Below are positions 27,863 through 36,783 of a DNA stretch of 64,000 nucleotides, one piece after another. The notes under the pieces are model-generated. The model was given only the letters and a program-made list of their open reading frames with translations, made no database searches and was not told the DNA's origin. Each line of letters opens with the position of its first letter. Within the stretch, counting starts at the first letter, position 1. The position numbers and the translations under genes are program-made. The stretch is from positions 62,001 through 126,000 of the forward strand of contig JACOUQ010000004.1 in assembly GCA_016177775.1 (NCBI GenBank), given 5' to 3'. This DNA comes from Geobacter sp. Its GTDB lineage: Bacteria; Desulfobacterota; Desulfuromonadia; Geobacterales; Geobacteraceae.

Positions 27863-27913
27863 TAAGTCAATTATAAGGCAAGTGGGAACGAAATCGCTGT
27901 GACGCGTGTCACA
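27863..27913 (-). promoter_or_regulatory. Protease promoter with consensus CRP box
   Basis: TGTGACGCGTGTCACA (27898-27913) is a perfect TGTGA-N6-TCACA palindrome and overlaps the stop codon of the upstream Crp/Fnr gene. On the minus strand a perfect TATAAT lies at 27875-27870, putting the start near 27863. The box is then centred about 42 bp upstream of the start, the class II activator position. No good -35 is present, as expected for an activator-dependent promoter. Confidence 0.75.
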
Positions 27914-28619
27914 ATAAATGAAGTTTTTTCGAGAAAGCGGGTTTCAGCAGGATATGCCTGTTTTCGAGGATTTCTATCTCCCCTTCGCGGGTGAGTCGGC
28001 CAAGTAGCCTGGTAACAGTTTCGCGGGAAATCGAGGCATAGTCGGCGATCTCCTTGTGGGTAAGCTTGAGGGGCAGGAGCGTGCCGCGCGCGTCCTTTAC
28101 GCCATGGAGCCTTGCCAGGTGGTCAAGAACGGCGCTCACCCTTGACTCGGCATCGCTAAAGCCCATCACCCTTATCATGAACCATGCCTCGCGCAACCTT
28201 TCGCACAGAGCTGTTATGACCTGACGAAAGGCATCTTCGTTACCAAGCACGTGCCGGCTGAAATCGTCCTTGGACAGCAGACCGATCTCCGATTCCTCCA
28301 TGGCGATTACCGTAGCCGGCGCGGTTTTGCCATCCAGCAGCGCCATTTCGCCGAAGAAATCGCCCCGCTTGTGGATGGTTAGAATCTGCTCCACACCCTG
28401 ATCCTGGAACTGGACAACCTTGACACTGCCGGAATAGACGAGATACATGAAATTTTCGGTCTCTTCCTCCACAAGAACCACCTGGTTCTTGCGGAAGTGT
28501 TTCCTGACCACGAGCCTTGCGACTTCCCTGGCTTTTTCGGGTCCGAGTGAAGCGAAAAAGGGGATACGGCCGAGGAAGTCGTTTGTGGCCGAAATTTTAA
28601 GAACAGATACCGTTCCCAT
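27909..28619 (-). CDS. Crp/Fnr-family transcriptional regulator
   Basis: 236 residues. The cyclic-nucleotide-binding-type beta roll spans residues 15-130 (KRGDFFGEMALLDG is the phosphate cassette region, but the cAMP-contacting Arg-Ser pair reads KTA). The winged HTH spans 165-225, with recognition helix SRETVTRLLGRL. No FNR-type cysteine cluster. The ligand is unlikely to be cAMP in the classical way. Its recognition helix resembles those that bind TGTGA-type sites, and such a site overlaps its own 3' end, so it may control the protease downstream. Confidence 0.9.
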   Translation of the reverse strand: MGTVSVLKISATNDFLGRIPFFASLGPEKAREVARLVVRKHFRKNQVVLVEEETENFMYLVYSGSVKVVQFQDQGVEQILTIHKRGDFFGEMALLDGKTAPATVIAMEESEIGLLSKDDFSRHVLGNEDAFRQVITALCERLREAWFMIRVMGFSDAESRVSAVLDHLARLHGVKDARGTLLPLKLTHKEIADYASISRETVTRLLGRLTREGEIEILENRHILLKPAFSKKLHLL

Positions 28620-28646
28620 GAATCCCGCCTTGTATATCCGAAATCA

Positions 28647-28670
28647 GAAGGGGCCGTTTCCGGCCCCTTC
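28647..28670 (-). terminator. Hairpin terminator after the SdrD-like gene
   Basis: GAAGGGGCCG-GAAA-CGGCCCCTTC stem-loop 14 bp after the stop of the secreted protein gene, separating it from the Crp/Fnr gene. The T-tract is weak. Confidence 0.7.
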
Positions 28671-28684
28671 TTCCTCCCCCTTTG

Positions 28685-30076
28685 CTACGGATAGGTCACC
28701 GCACATCCCCCCTGGTTCTCCAGGACATGAGATGTGGCGTTATTGTTGATCTGGTCGAGCACCGTGATGAGAGTTGTCACGACACTCTTGTCGGAGCCGT
28801 CGCACAATGCTGTGTCGGCGGCCGCGATGATGTCCTCCACCGACCAGAGGAAATAGGTCGAAACATTGCCGGCATAGATGGCGCAGTTGAAGTTGCAGCT
28901 GCTGAACTTGATCACATTGAGCTTTGCCGCCAGCAGTTGCGCAGCCAGCATCTTCCTGCCGTCGCCCGAGGCGTCCGCATTTTCGAATATGTCTTTCGCC
29001 TTCTGGACTGTGGTGACGTTGTAGGGTTCGGGATAAGCGTAGATGCCACCAGGTGGTTGGCAGCCGGTTCCGAGGATGATCGGCAGAGAGTTGTAGGTCG
29101 AATCCTTACGCGGCTTGTCCAGGCCGGTGTGTGTCTTCCAATATCCCTGGGTGAGTCCCGCGGTGCTGAAGCAGATGTTGCCGAAATTCTGACCGGTTAT
29201 GTCCTGCAGGGTGGTCAGGTCGACGATCAGGCAGGTGGCGAGTGAGGTAGCCTGCCATACACCGCAATCGGTGGCTAGCGGGAAGATCTCCACGATCTTG
29301 TAGAACCCGGTTTCGGTGATGCCGGCGAATGAATAATTACCGGAGCCGTTTGTGAACTGGGTGGCTACCAGGGTCCAGGACCCGTCAGCGCAGGATGCCG
29401 GCGTTCCCGCACCGGTATATTTCCAGAGCTGGATTTTCCATCCCGATATCCCGGGCTCGCCTACAGTCGTTTCGTCTCCACCGCAAGGATTGATCTCTAC
29501 GCTCGCATCTCTTGCGCCGTTCAGGTTGAGATCAAGGAACTTGGTGCCGGAGATGCTGCCGGTTGTGCCACCGCCACCGCCACCGCCGCCGCCACCGCCG
29601 TCGCAATCAGTGCAGCCGCAGGTCTCGCAGCATCTGACCTTGAAGTTGTCGGTCTTGTTCGTTCCGCCGGTGAAATCGGAGCTCTGGCTTGCCCACACCT
29701 TATACTCATTGCCGGGATTGGTGGTGGTGTCGTAGCCGGCGGCCGTAAAGCCTGAACTTGCGGTAAAGAGAATATCAACGAGGCGGTAACACTGGACAAA
29801 ACGGCCGCCGCTGACCACGACAGTCGCTCCGGCGGTCTTGCCCAGCACTGTCCCGTCAGGCGTCGTCACCTGCACATAGTAATTGCCGTCCGGCAGCCCA
29901 CCCCCCCCTCCGCTGGGTCCGCCATTCAGGTATACATCCCCTTTGCAGTTGTACAGGTTGATGTTAACCCCCCCGCACCCCGCGTTTGTTGTCCAGATGG
30001 CTCCTGTCGCCGCCTGGGCTATCGATGCAGCCCCGAGCAAACAGGTGATAAGAAGAAAATAGACGTACTTTTTCAT
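28685..30076 (-). CDS. Secreted SdrD/Cna-B-like protein with poly-Gly linker
   Basis: 463 residues. Signal peptide residues 1-22 (YFLLITCLLGAASIAQA). The N-terminal domain (23-150) ends in a Cys-rich segment (RCCETCGCTDC). A run of 11 glycines follows. Residues about 172-300 form an SdrD-B-like beta domain (GTKFLDLNLNGARD and GEPGISGWKIQLW are typical). The C-terminal 160 residues are helical and Cys-containing (TQGYWKTHTGLDKP), a segment often seen in secreted proteins of environmental bacteria. No sortase motif or transmembrane anchor, so it is probably released or outer-surface associated. Function unknown. Confidence 0.8.
   Translation of the reverse strand: MKKYVYFLLITCLLGAASIAQAATGAIWTTNAGCGGVNINLYNCKGDVYLNGGPSGGGGGLPDGNYYVQVTTPDGTVLGKTAGATVVVSGGRFVQCYRLVDILFTASSGFTAAGYDTTTNPGNEYKVWASQSSDFTGGTNKTDNFKVRCCETCGCTDCDGGGGGGGGGGGTTGSISGTKFLDLNLNGARDASVEINPCGGDETTVGEPGISGWKIQLWKYTGAGTPASCADGSWTLVATQFTNGSGNYSFAGITETGFYKIVEIFPLATDCGVWQATSLATCLIVDLTTLQDITGQNFGNICFSTAGLTQGYWKTHTGLDKPRKDSTYNSLPIILGTGCQPPGGIYAYPEPYNVTTVQKAKDIFENADASGDGRKMLAAQLLAAKLNVIKFSSCNFNCAIYAGNVSTYFLWSVEDIIAAADTALCDGSDKSVVTTLITVLDQINNNATSHVLENQGGCAVTYP
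29569..29601 (-). repeat. GGC/GGT triplet repeat encoding poly-glycine
   Basis: Eleven consecutive Gly codons, mostly GGC and GGT, between the Cys-rich domain and the SdrD-like domain of the secreted protein. Copy-number change would alter linker length without breaking the frame. Confidence 0.8.
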
Positions 30077-30392
30077 GGTCCACCTCTCTTTCGGATTTTT
30101 TTGTCATTCAGTAAAAAATATTGCGAAGATGAATCCAGAGTTTTCAAACGTTATCCTTCTGGCGAGGCGCAACTCACCCCCTTCCGCTACCGGTCAGGAT
30201 CTTGTTGATAAGATGTCACAATGCGAACTTTAGTCGATGCTTAAGAGAAATATCATTGAAACGTGAACTGTCAAGAACGCCGGGGGGGTGCTGAAAAAAT
30301 GGCGGGAAGGGTATGGCAGGCTGTAATCGCTTTAGTTTCGGAGTGAAAGAATCTGTTGGATATTAAATTAAAGTTTGTTACCAACCGGCACC
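30077..30392. other. 316-bp intergenic region upstream of the SdrD-like gene
   Basis: Non-coding. It contains a possible half CRP-type site (TCACA in GATGTCACAATG at about 30212-30223) upstream of the secreted protein gene, with GAGAGG-type ribosome site next to its start. No riboswitch or RNA gene recognised. Confidence 0.5.
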
Positions 30393-30836
30393 TCAGCGCA
30401 TCCCCAGTTTGCTGAAGACTTTGCCCAGGAACCTATTGAGTGGGTGGCATCTCCCAAGGGAGGGGAAAACCGGGGCGATCCTGGTCCCGAGCGAGTCAAG
30501 CTCGGCACAGAGCGCGTCGTTACTGCTGAACTGGAGCCCGCGGCGCAAGGCCTCGATGGCCTTACGCTTGTCTCCGCTGGCAATCAGGACGCGGGCAAGG
30601 TGGAGGTAGTGGAGGGGGTTGCGCGGGTCTTGCGAAATGGCACCTTCCAGCATGGCGCAAGCCTCCGAGTATTCACCGCGGACGATCCCCCTGCAATAGC
30701 CCAGGTATGAGGCGAGAAGAGGCGAGTTGGCAATTTGGGCGGCCTGCTCGAAGCAGGTGAGGGCAAGGTGTTCATGACCGTTTTCGAGCGCCTCGATACC
30801 TTTTTTCAAAAGTGCATCAGCGTCCCCAGGCAGCAT
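30393..30836 (-). CDS. Small TPR protein
   Basis: 147 residues. Two to three tetratricopeptide-like repeats cover residues 8-115 (KGIEALENGHEHLALTCFEQA and NPLHYLHLARVLIASGDKRKAIEALRRGL are clear). The C-terminal 30 residues are basic. No signal peptide or membrane segment, so probably a cytoplasmic adaptor. Monocistronic, 70 bp upstream of the MBL gene's 3' end. Confidence 0.8.
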   Translation of the reverse strand: MLPGDADALLKKGIEALENGHEHLALTCFEQAAQIANSPLLASYLGYCRGIVRGEYSEACAMLEGAISQDPRNPLHYLHLARVLIASGDKRKAIEALRRGLQFSSNDALCAELDSLGTRIAPVFPSLGRCHPLNRFLGKVFSKLGMR

Positions 30837-30906
30837 GGCTTGCTCCTTTATCTGGTGTCATGTGAAAAATTATACCCGTCCAATTCCGTTTTGCAAAGGA
30901 GTAGTC

Positions 30907-31914
30907 TTACCCCCGAAAAGCCTGCATGACCTCGTCGCGCAGCAACTCTTCACGTCCTTCATAGCGTGGCGAGAAATGAAACGGCACCACCTGCCGGACA
31001 TTTGCCTCCCTTGCCATCTCGCCGGCACGCAGGGCGGTGAGGTGAAAGCGGGCGCGGGCGCGCTCCGCGTCTTCTTCCGGAAAGGAAGCCTCGATGAAGA
31101 GGTAGTCGGCATCGCAGGCCAGGGCGACGATTGTGGCGGCGTTGGCCTCGTGGTATGCCGAGTCGGCCACGTAGACGACCTTCTGGCCAGGTTCCACCGT
31201 GAGGATCGTTTCCTTCAGATGTCCAAGCGGAAGGGTCGTTTCGCGCGTTTCCCCTTCCTCTTTCCATTTTATGTTGAACGGAAGGTCGTCAGCTGCTCCC
31301 CGCTGCACGGCAAGCTTAAGATCCCGCAGCCACGACCCCACCGGCCACCCCTGCTCGATAAGGCGATTCTTGAGGATGTTGACATGGACTTTTTCCTCCA
31401 GGCTGAAGGCGAGGGAAGGGGTGCGATGGTCCAGGATCACAGCGCGGAGCCGCAGGGTCTCTTCGTCCAGGAGCAGGCCGCCCGGCGCAGGGCGCTCGGT
31501 CTCGTTCTCGCGCCTGAAGCCCCGTTGGCAATGAAATTCGGCACTGACAAGCCGGTCGTCGGGATGGAGTTCCCAAGCGACTACGGTGAAGTCAGTGGGA
31601 TAGCTCTCCACCAGGTTCCAGGTGTAGCCGGCGAGCCGGTGCGCCACCTGGTCGACAAAGCCGGGCGGGCCAAAGATGTGCAGTTCCTTCTCACGGCCCA
31701 GGAGCAGGCGCACGAGCGGATCGAAGCCGATGAAGTGGTCCATGTGGGCATGGGATACGAAAATGTGGCTCACGCGCAAGAGCTTGCGCGGGGAGAGAGG
31801 GGAGAGGTCCCCCAGGTCGAAGAGGATCGCTCGCCGCTCGAACAGGAAGTCGACGTAGACCGCCGGATCGCCGAAGGGGTCGTTCACGAGTTGGGGGAGG
31901 AGAAGAGGTTTCAT
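30907..31914 (-). CDS. RNase Z-like MBL-fold hydrolase
   Basis: 335 residues. The metal motif HxHxDH is in FVSHAHMDHFIGF; further ligands are DHRTPS (a RNase Z-type feature), VADSAYH and the C-terminal PFHFSPRY. The layout matches the RNase Z/ElaC branch of the metallo-beta-lactamase fold, but the size and extra insert (residues 180-230) differ from canonical 300-residue RNase Z. It may act on tRNA 3' ends or on another phosphodiester; the substrate is not certain. Confidence 0.85.
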   Translation of the reverse strand: MKPLLLPQLVNDPFGDPAVYVDFLFERRAILFDLGDLSPLSPRKLLRVSHIFVSHAHMDHFIGFDPLVRLLLGREKELHIFGPPGFVDQVAHRLAGYTWNLVESYPTDFTVVAWELHPDDRLVSAEFHCQRGFRRENETERPAPGGLLLDEETLRLRAVILDHRTPSLAFSLEEKVHVNILKNRLIEQGWPVGSWLRDLKLAVQRGAADDLPFNIKWKEEGETRETTLPLGHLKETILTVEPGQKVVYVADSAYHEANAATIVALACDADYLFIEASFPEEDAERARARFHLTALRAGEMAREANVRQVVPFHFSPRYEGREELLRDEVMQAFRG

Positions 31915-31969
31915 TAGGCACCTGATGAAAATTCATCGGGACTATAACCAAAACAGAGTAATCTTTTTT

Positions 31970-32057
31970 TAACGCAAAGACGCGAAGACGCCAAGGCGCA
32001 ATGAACTTCATGTGCAGATCAAATCCTTTCTTTGCGGCTTTGCGTCTTTGCGTTAAG
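31970..32057. repeat. ACGCAAAGACGC-family hairpin repeat, copy 2
   Basis: TTAACGCAAAGACGCGAAGA and following bases pair with TTTGCGGCTTTGCGTCTTTG and following bases across a loop containing AATGAACTTCAT. It fills the gap between the MBL gene and putA. Same family as the copy at 21 kb, including the GAACTTC loop. Confidence 0.8.
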
Positions 32058-32084
32058 GAATTCCGTGTCTCTGTGTTTGAGCAT

Positions 32085-35024
32085 TTACGAAATCACCTCC
32101 GGCGAGAACCCCCGCCGCATGGTGTTTTCCGTCACCACCCGCGGCTCCATGAACTGGAGGAGGTAGTCCGGCCCCCCCGCCTTGGAGCCGACGCCGGAGA
32201 GGCGGAAGCCGCCGAACGGCTGGCGTCCCACGATGGCGCCGGTGATGGGGCGGTTGATATAGAGGTTGCCGACGCGGAAGTCGCGGCGCGCCCTAGCAAT
32301 GGCCGCCGGGCTGCGGGAGTAAATCCCGCCGGTCAGTGCGTAGTCGGAGGCATTGGCCATGTCCATGGCCTCGTCCAGGCTCTCCACCCAGACCAAGGCC
32401 AAGAGCGGCCCGAAAATCTCCTCCCGCAGGATGAGGGAATCGGGAGAAAGCTCTCCCACCACGGCCGGCGAAACGTAGAAGCCGCCGTTCGGTACCGGCA
32501 GTTCCACCAGCACCTTCCCTTCCCGCCTCGCCAGCTCCAGGAACGAGGCGTACTTTTCCACGGCTCGCCCGTCGATCAGGGGGCCAACGGCATTGGCAGG
32601 GTCCTCGGGGGGGCCGGACGTGAGGCTCTTAACCGCCTCCACCAGGCGCTCCACGAACCGGTCGTAGCAGCTGGCAAGGATGATGACGCGGGAGCAGGCG
32701 GAGCATTTCTGCCCCTGGTAGCCGAAGGCTGACTGGAGCACGCCGCTCACCGCCAGGTCCAGGTCAGCGTCGGCGTCAACGATGATGGCATTCTTTCCCC
32801 CCATCTCGGCAATCACCTTTTTTACGCACCGCTGTCCCTCGCGCACCTCGGCGGCGCGGCTGCTGATGGATAGCCCCACCTCACGGGAGCCGGTGAAGGC
32901 GATGAAGGCGATTGCCGGGTGGCTGACCAGAAGATTTCCCACCACTTCGCCGCTCCCAGGCACAAAGTTCAGGACCCCTGCCGGAACCCCGGCCTCGCGC
33001 AGGAGCGAAACCAGCTGCCAGCCGTTGACCGGCGAGAGGCTGGAGGGTTTGTAGAGGACCGCGTTTCCGGCGACCAGCGCAGCCGAGACCATCCCGGCGG
33101 AGATGGCGAGCGGGAAGTTCCACGGCGCTATGACCAGCCCCACGCCGCGAGGCTGGTAGAAGTAGCGGTTATCCTCGCCGGGGATGTTCCCCAGCCTTTG
33201 CGGGGTCCCGAGCCGGAGCGCTTCCCTGGCATAGTACTCGAAGTAGTCGATCGCCTCGGCCACGTCCGCGTCCGCTTCGGCCCAACTTTTGCCGGTTTCA
33301 AGCACCTGCCAGGCCAGAAGGTCATGGCGCCGCCTGCGGGCGAGCTTTGCCGCCTTCAGCAACACCTCGGCCCGCTCCAGCGGGGGGCGCCCTTCCCATG
33401 CCGGTTGCGCCTCCAGGGCCGCTGCCACCGCCTCCTCCGCCAGCTCCCGCGTGCAGGCTGCCATGCGTCCCACCACCTCGGCGGGGGAGGCGGGGTTCAC
33501 GGACGCGATCTTTTCCTCTGCGGCAACTTCCCGGCCACCGATGATCAGGGGGTAGTCCCGCCCCAGTTCACCATTGACCCTGGCCAGGGCCTTTCTCACC
33601 CGGTCGCGCACCTCCATGCGGGAGAAGTCGAGGAGCGGCTCGTTGGCGAATTCATCCCCTGGTGCTGCCGGTGGGGCGGGTCTTTCCTGCCACGGCTCCG
33701 GTTCGGCCAGAAGCTCCTCAGGCGAGGCTCCCGCAGCGAAGGTCTTGCGCAGGAACCCTTCGTTGGAGGTATTCTCCAGGAGCCGCCGCACCAGGTAGGC
33801 CATGCCGGGGACCAGTTCCCCTATCGGCGAGTAGTCCCGCACCACGTGACCCAGCTTGCGCAGGGCATGCTTGACCGGCTCGGCCATGCCGTAGAGCATC
33901 TGGAACTCATACTGCTCCAGAGACAGTCCCCGCTTGTCCGTGGCCGCCATGGTGGCGGCGATGGAACGGATGTTGTGGGAGCCGATTGCCAGGGTCAGGG
34001 CGTCGCGGTTGTCCAGAATCAGCTCCATGCACTGCTCGAAGTGCCAGTCGGTGTGGTTCTTCTCCGTGAAGACCGGCACCGGCCACCCCTTCTGTTGCGC
34101 CGTGATGGTCTCATACTCCCAGTATGCCCCCTTCACCAACCGGACCGTGACGTTGCGCCTGTTTTTCCGCGCCCACTCAGCCAGTCGGTTGATGTCGTCG
34201 CGGGTCTCCTTCAAATAGGCCTGGAGCGCAATTCCGGCGCCGTCCCACTCGCTGAACTCCTTCTCTTCCAGGAGCGAAGTGAAGATATCCAGAGTGATGT
34301 TCTTCAGGCTGAACATCTCCATGTCCAGATTGACGACCCCCTCCAGCTCCCGGACCATGCGGAATATGGGACGCAGGGCATCCCTGGTCCGCTCCACGCT
34401 CTCCTCATAGTTAAGCGGCCCGATGCGGGGGAAAAGTGAGCTGGCCTTGACCGAGAGGTTCAATCGGGGGAAGCGGGCCTCGTGTGCTTCGTCCAGCGGG
34501 GGCCAGCGGCCGATTTCCCGAGCCAGGGCCTCGGCGGTGGAGAGGTAGAGGCTTTGGTACTCCTCTGCCTCCAGGTTAGAGAGAGCGGCCTCCCCCAGGA
34601 TGTCCACGGTGAAGCACCGGCCGTCGCGCCAGATCCGTTTCAGCTCCGGAATGGCGTCCTCGGCCGATTCTCCCGCCATGAAGGTCCGGGCGAAATTCAC
34701 CAGGTTCTTCCGGATGAGGGCCGCTTCGATGGGAGCGGTGAGCGGCGAGTCGAGCCCCTTGAGGATGGTCTTCAGCAGCGGCGGGAGATGGTGCGCATCC
34801 TCCAGGAAGTACTCGCGGATGTGCTGCGTCACCAGGTCGGTCGTGGTCAGGGTGGGGAGCACGTCCACGAACCGGAACAGCCGCACCTTCAGGTCCGCAT
34901 TCTCCATGGCCAGGGACATAAGCTCGCCGATCCAGTGCTTCCTGTCGAAGAGTCCCGGTTTTTCCCTCTCCATCAGACGGAAGATCTCCATCCCCTTGGT
35001 CTGGATGAGCGAATGTGGCGCCAT
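32085..35024 (-). CDS. putA: Bifunctional proline dehydrogenase / glutamate-semialdehyde dehydrogenase
   Basis: 979 residues. Residues about 110-430 are the FAD-dependent proline dehydrogenase barrel (VNLDMEMFSLKNITLDIF, VRLVKGAYWEYE, YEFQMLYGM). Residues about 480-960 are the NAD-dependent aldehyde dehydrogenase, with GSREVG and catalytic Cys in GQKCSACSR. The enzyme oxidises proline to glutamate. No N-terminal ribbon-helix-helix DNA-binding domain, so this is the short, non-regulatory type. Divergent from folK. Confidence 0.95.
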   Translation of the reverse strand: MAPHSLIQTKGMEIFRLMEREKPGLFDRKHWIGELMSLAMENADLKVRLFRFVDVLPTLTTTDLVTQHIREYFLEDAHHLPPLLKTILKGLDSPLTAPIEAALIRKNLVNFARTFMAGESAEDAIPELKRIWRDGRCFTVDILGEAALSNLEAEEYQSLYLSTAEALAREIGRWPPLDEAHEARFPRLNLSVKASSLFPRIGPLNYEESVERTRDALRPIFRMVRELEGVVNLDMEMFSLKNITLDIFTSLLEEKEFSEWDGAGIALQAYLKETRDDINRLAEWARKNRRNVTVRLVKGAYWEYETITAQQKGWPVPVFTEKNHTDWHFEQCMELILDNRDALTLAIGSHNIRSIAATMAATDKRGLSLEQYEFQMLYGMAEPVKHALRKLGHVVRDYSPIGELVPGMAYLVRRLLENTSNEGFLRKTFAAGASPEELLAEPEPWQERPAPPAAPGDEFANEPLLDFSRMEVRDRVRKALARVNGELGRDYPLIIGGREVAAEEKIASVNPASPAEVVGRMAACTRELAEEAVAAALEAQPAWEGRPPLERAEVLLKAAKLARRRRHDLLAWQVLETGKSWAEADADVAEAIDYFEYYAREALRLGTPQRLGNIPGEDNRYFYQPRGVGLVIAPWNFPLAISAGMVSAALVAGNAVLYKPSSLSPVNGWQLVSLLREAGVPAGVLNFVPGSGEVVGNLLVSHPAIAFIAFTGSREVGLSISSRAAEVREGQRCVKKVIAEMGGKNAIIVDADADLDLAVSGVLQSAFGYQGQKCSACSRVIILASCYDRFVERLVEAVKSLTSGPPEDPANAVGPLIDGRAVEKYASFLELARREGKVLVELPVPNGGFYVSPAVVGELSPDSLILREEIFGPLLALVWVESLDEAMDMANASDYALTGGIYSRSPAAIARARRDFRVGNLYINRPITGAIVGRQPFGGFRLSGVGSKAGGPDYLLQFMEPRVVTENTMRRGFSPEVIS

Positions 35025-35143
35025 GTCTGCCTCCGAGCATGCTTTTCTCCAATGATACCAGATACCGCCCGGCTGGAAAGGGCTCGGCAGCAGCGGGACC
35101 GATGTTATTGCAAAAAAGGCGGTTTTGTGCTCTAATTCTTTGA

Positions 35144-35647
35144 GTGGAAGAGAAGGTATTCATCGCACTGGGTAGCAACGAAGGGGACCGCGAGCTGAAC
35201 CTGCTCCGGGCCGTTGCCGAGATCGGCAGGCTCGCAGGGACAAGGATCACGGCCCTTTCGCATTTTTACGATACCGAACCGGTGGGGCCGGTCCCCCAGG
35301 GGAATTTTCTGAATGCGGTCGCCCGGCTGGAAACCTCCCTCGACCCCCATGGACTCCTGGCTGCCCTGCAGCGGATAGAAACAGAAGTTTTCCGGCGCAA
35401 ACGCACGGTCCACTGGGGTCCACGGATAATGGACCTGGATATCCTCTTCTACGGCGATCTTCACATTTCCGGGGATGATTTGGTGGTTCCTCACCCCCGC
35501 CTGCACGAACGGCGCTTCGTGCTGGAGCCACTGGCCGAGCTGGCCCCCGATTTACTCCATCCCCTGCTGGGGAAAAAGATGCGGGAGCTTTTGGACGGGC
35601 TTGGCGGGACGGGAAAAGTAGTCAGGATTCAGGAGGCAGTATCGTGA
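35144..35647 (+). CDS. folK: 2-amino-4-hydroxy-6-hydroxymethyldihydropteridine pyrophosphokinase
   Basis: 167 residues from GTG 35144. HPPK signatures: FIALGSNEGDRELNL near the N-terminus and WGPRIMDLDILFYGD with the Mg-binding Asp pair, then HPRLHERRFVLEPL. It transfers pyrophosphate from ATP in folate synthesis. Weak ribosome site. The stop overlaps the next start by 4 bp. Confidence 0.95.
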   Translation: MEEKVFIALGSNEGDRELNLLRAVAEIGRLAGTRITALSHFYDTEPVGPVPQGNFLNAVARLETSLDPHGLLAALQRIETEVFRRKRTVHWGPRIMDLDILFYGDLHISGDDLVVPHPRLHERRFVLEPLAELAPDLLHPLLGKKMRELLDGLGGTGKVVRIQEAVS

Positions 35648-35886
35648 AATTTATCATCTGGCTACTCATCGGTTATGTGGTCTACCAGATGTTCAAGGGG
35701 CGCTCCGGCGGCGAGATTCCAGCGGCGCAACCGGCGGAGAAGGGTGAGGAAACCTTCCGGGACCCGGTCTGCGGGGTCTATGTCTCCGCGGAAGACGCCG
35801 TGATTGGCAGGCATGAAGGGGAGCGGCTCCATTTCTGCTCCATGGAGTGTCTTGAGAAGTACCAGGAGCGACTGGAAAATAAATAA
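35644..35886 (+). CDS. PP0621/YHS-like small membrane protein
   Basis: 80 residues, GTG start coupled to the folK stop (GTGA overlap). One N-terminal transmembrane helix (KFIIWLLIGYVVYQMF). A YHS/TRASH-like metal module follows: DPVCGVYVS and HFCSMECLEKY supply three cysteines. Members may bind a metal at the membrane. Paired with folK by translational coupling only; function unknown. Confidence 0.8.
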   Translation: MKFIIWLLIGYVVYQMFKGRSGGEIPAAQPAEKGEETFRDPVCGVYVSAEDAVIGRHEGERLHFCSMECLEKYQERLENK

Positions 35887-35892
35887 CCAACG

Positions 35893-35928
35893 ATCTTTTC
35901 ACCATACACAATTCACCATTCACCGCAT
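35893..35928. repeat. GAATGGTGA-family repeat, single arm
   Basis: TTTTCACCATACACAATTCA and following CCATTCACC units: the same unit as the copies at 13.3 and 16.6 kb, but only one arm is present before the transaldolase gene. Confidence 0.6.
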
Positions 35929-35941
35929 ACAGGAGGAATAA

Positions 35942-36586
35942 ATGAAGTTTTTCATCGACACAGCCGACGTCAAGGAAATCCGCGAAGCCAACGAGCTCGG
36001 GCTCGTGGACGGCGTTACCACCAATCCGTCACTCATCGCCAAGTCCGGCCGCAAGTTCGAGGATGTCATCCGCGAGATCACCGCCATCGTGGACGGCCCC
36101 ATCTCCGCCGAGGTCGTTTCCCTGGACCACGACGGCATGATCCGGGAGGCCGAGGTTCTGGCGAAGATCCACAAGAACATCGTCATCAAGCTCCCCATGA
36201 CCCCGGAGGGACTGAAAGCCACCAAGACCCTGCATGCCGAGGGGATCAAGACCAACGTGACCCTCATCTTCACCTCGATGCAGGCGCTTCTGGCCGCCAA
36301 GGCTGGCGCCACCTACGTCTCCCCCTTCGTCGGCCGGTTGGACGACATTTCCCAGGACGGCATGGGGATCATCGAGGAGATCCGGACCATTTTCGACAAC
36401 TACGGCTACACCGCCGAGATCATCGTCGCCAGTGTGCGGAACCCGATCCACGTCCTCAACTCCGCCCTCATCGGCGCGGACGTCGCCACCATCCCCTTCT
36501 CGGTCATGATGCAGCTCTCCAAGCACCCACTGACCGACGCCGGGATCAAGAAGTTCCTGGAAGACTGGGAGAAGGTGCCGAAGTAG
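35942..36586 (+). CDS. Transaldolase / fructose-6-phosphate aldolase family protein
   Basis: 214 residues, AGGAGG upstream of [32 protein letters not shown] contains the family start, and [12 protein letters not shown] holds the Schiff-base Lys (in KLPMT). The ~215-residue length is the TalC/FSA subfamily, which acts as transaldolase in many bacteria. It would transfer dihydroxyacetone units in the pentose phosphate pathway, alongside the transketolase at 61-63 kb. Confidence 0.92.
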   Translation: MKFFIDTADVKEIREANELGLVDGVTTNPSLIAKSGRKFEDVIREITAIVDGPISAEVVSLDHDGMIREAEVLAKIHKNIVIKLPMTPEGLKATKTLHAEGIKTNVTLIFTSMQALLAAKAGATYVSPFVGRLDDISQDGMGIIEEIRTIFDNYGYTAEIIVASVRNPIHVLNSALIGADVATIPFSVMMQLSKHPLTDAGIKKFLEDWEKVPK

Positions 36587-36612
36587 GGTATTACCCGGCA
36601 ACTACAGAGTCA

Positions 36613-36664
36613 CTGTAGGAGCGGGCTTTGCCCGCGATAATCGCGCCTGAAGGCGCTCCTACAG
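36613..36664. repeat. CTGTAGGAGCG palindromic repeat
   Basis: CTGTAGGAGCG at 36613-36623 pairs with CGCTCCTACAG at 36654-36664; internal GCGGGCTTTGCCCGC forms a second hairpin. Non-coding, between the transaldolase gene and its terminator. Looks like a dispersed REP-type element. Confidence 0.8.
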
Positions 36665-36676
36665 GTTCGAATTATC

Positions 36677-36716
36677 AAAAAGCCCCGAAAGATCGCCTGA
36701 TCTCCGGGGCTTTTTT
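36677..36716 (+). terminator. Intrinsic terminator after the transaldolase gene
   Basis: AAAAAGCCCCG, loop, CCGGGGCTTTTTT. Strong stem with T-run. Confidence 0.9.
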
Positions 36717-36783
36717 ATTGGAAAACCGTGCATAGTCTGGTAATAAAGCAGTCAGTGCTTCTCCACCAACCAAGGAGTGCCCG

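Noticed and set aside
30200..30225. Second CRP box in front of the SdrD-like gene
   Set aside because: Only one half-site matches; not strong enough to call.
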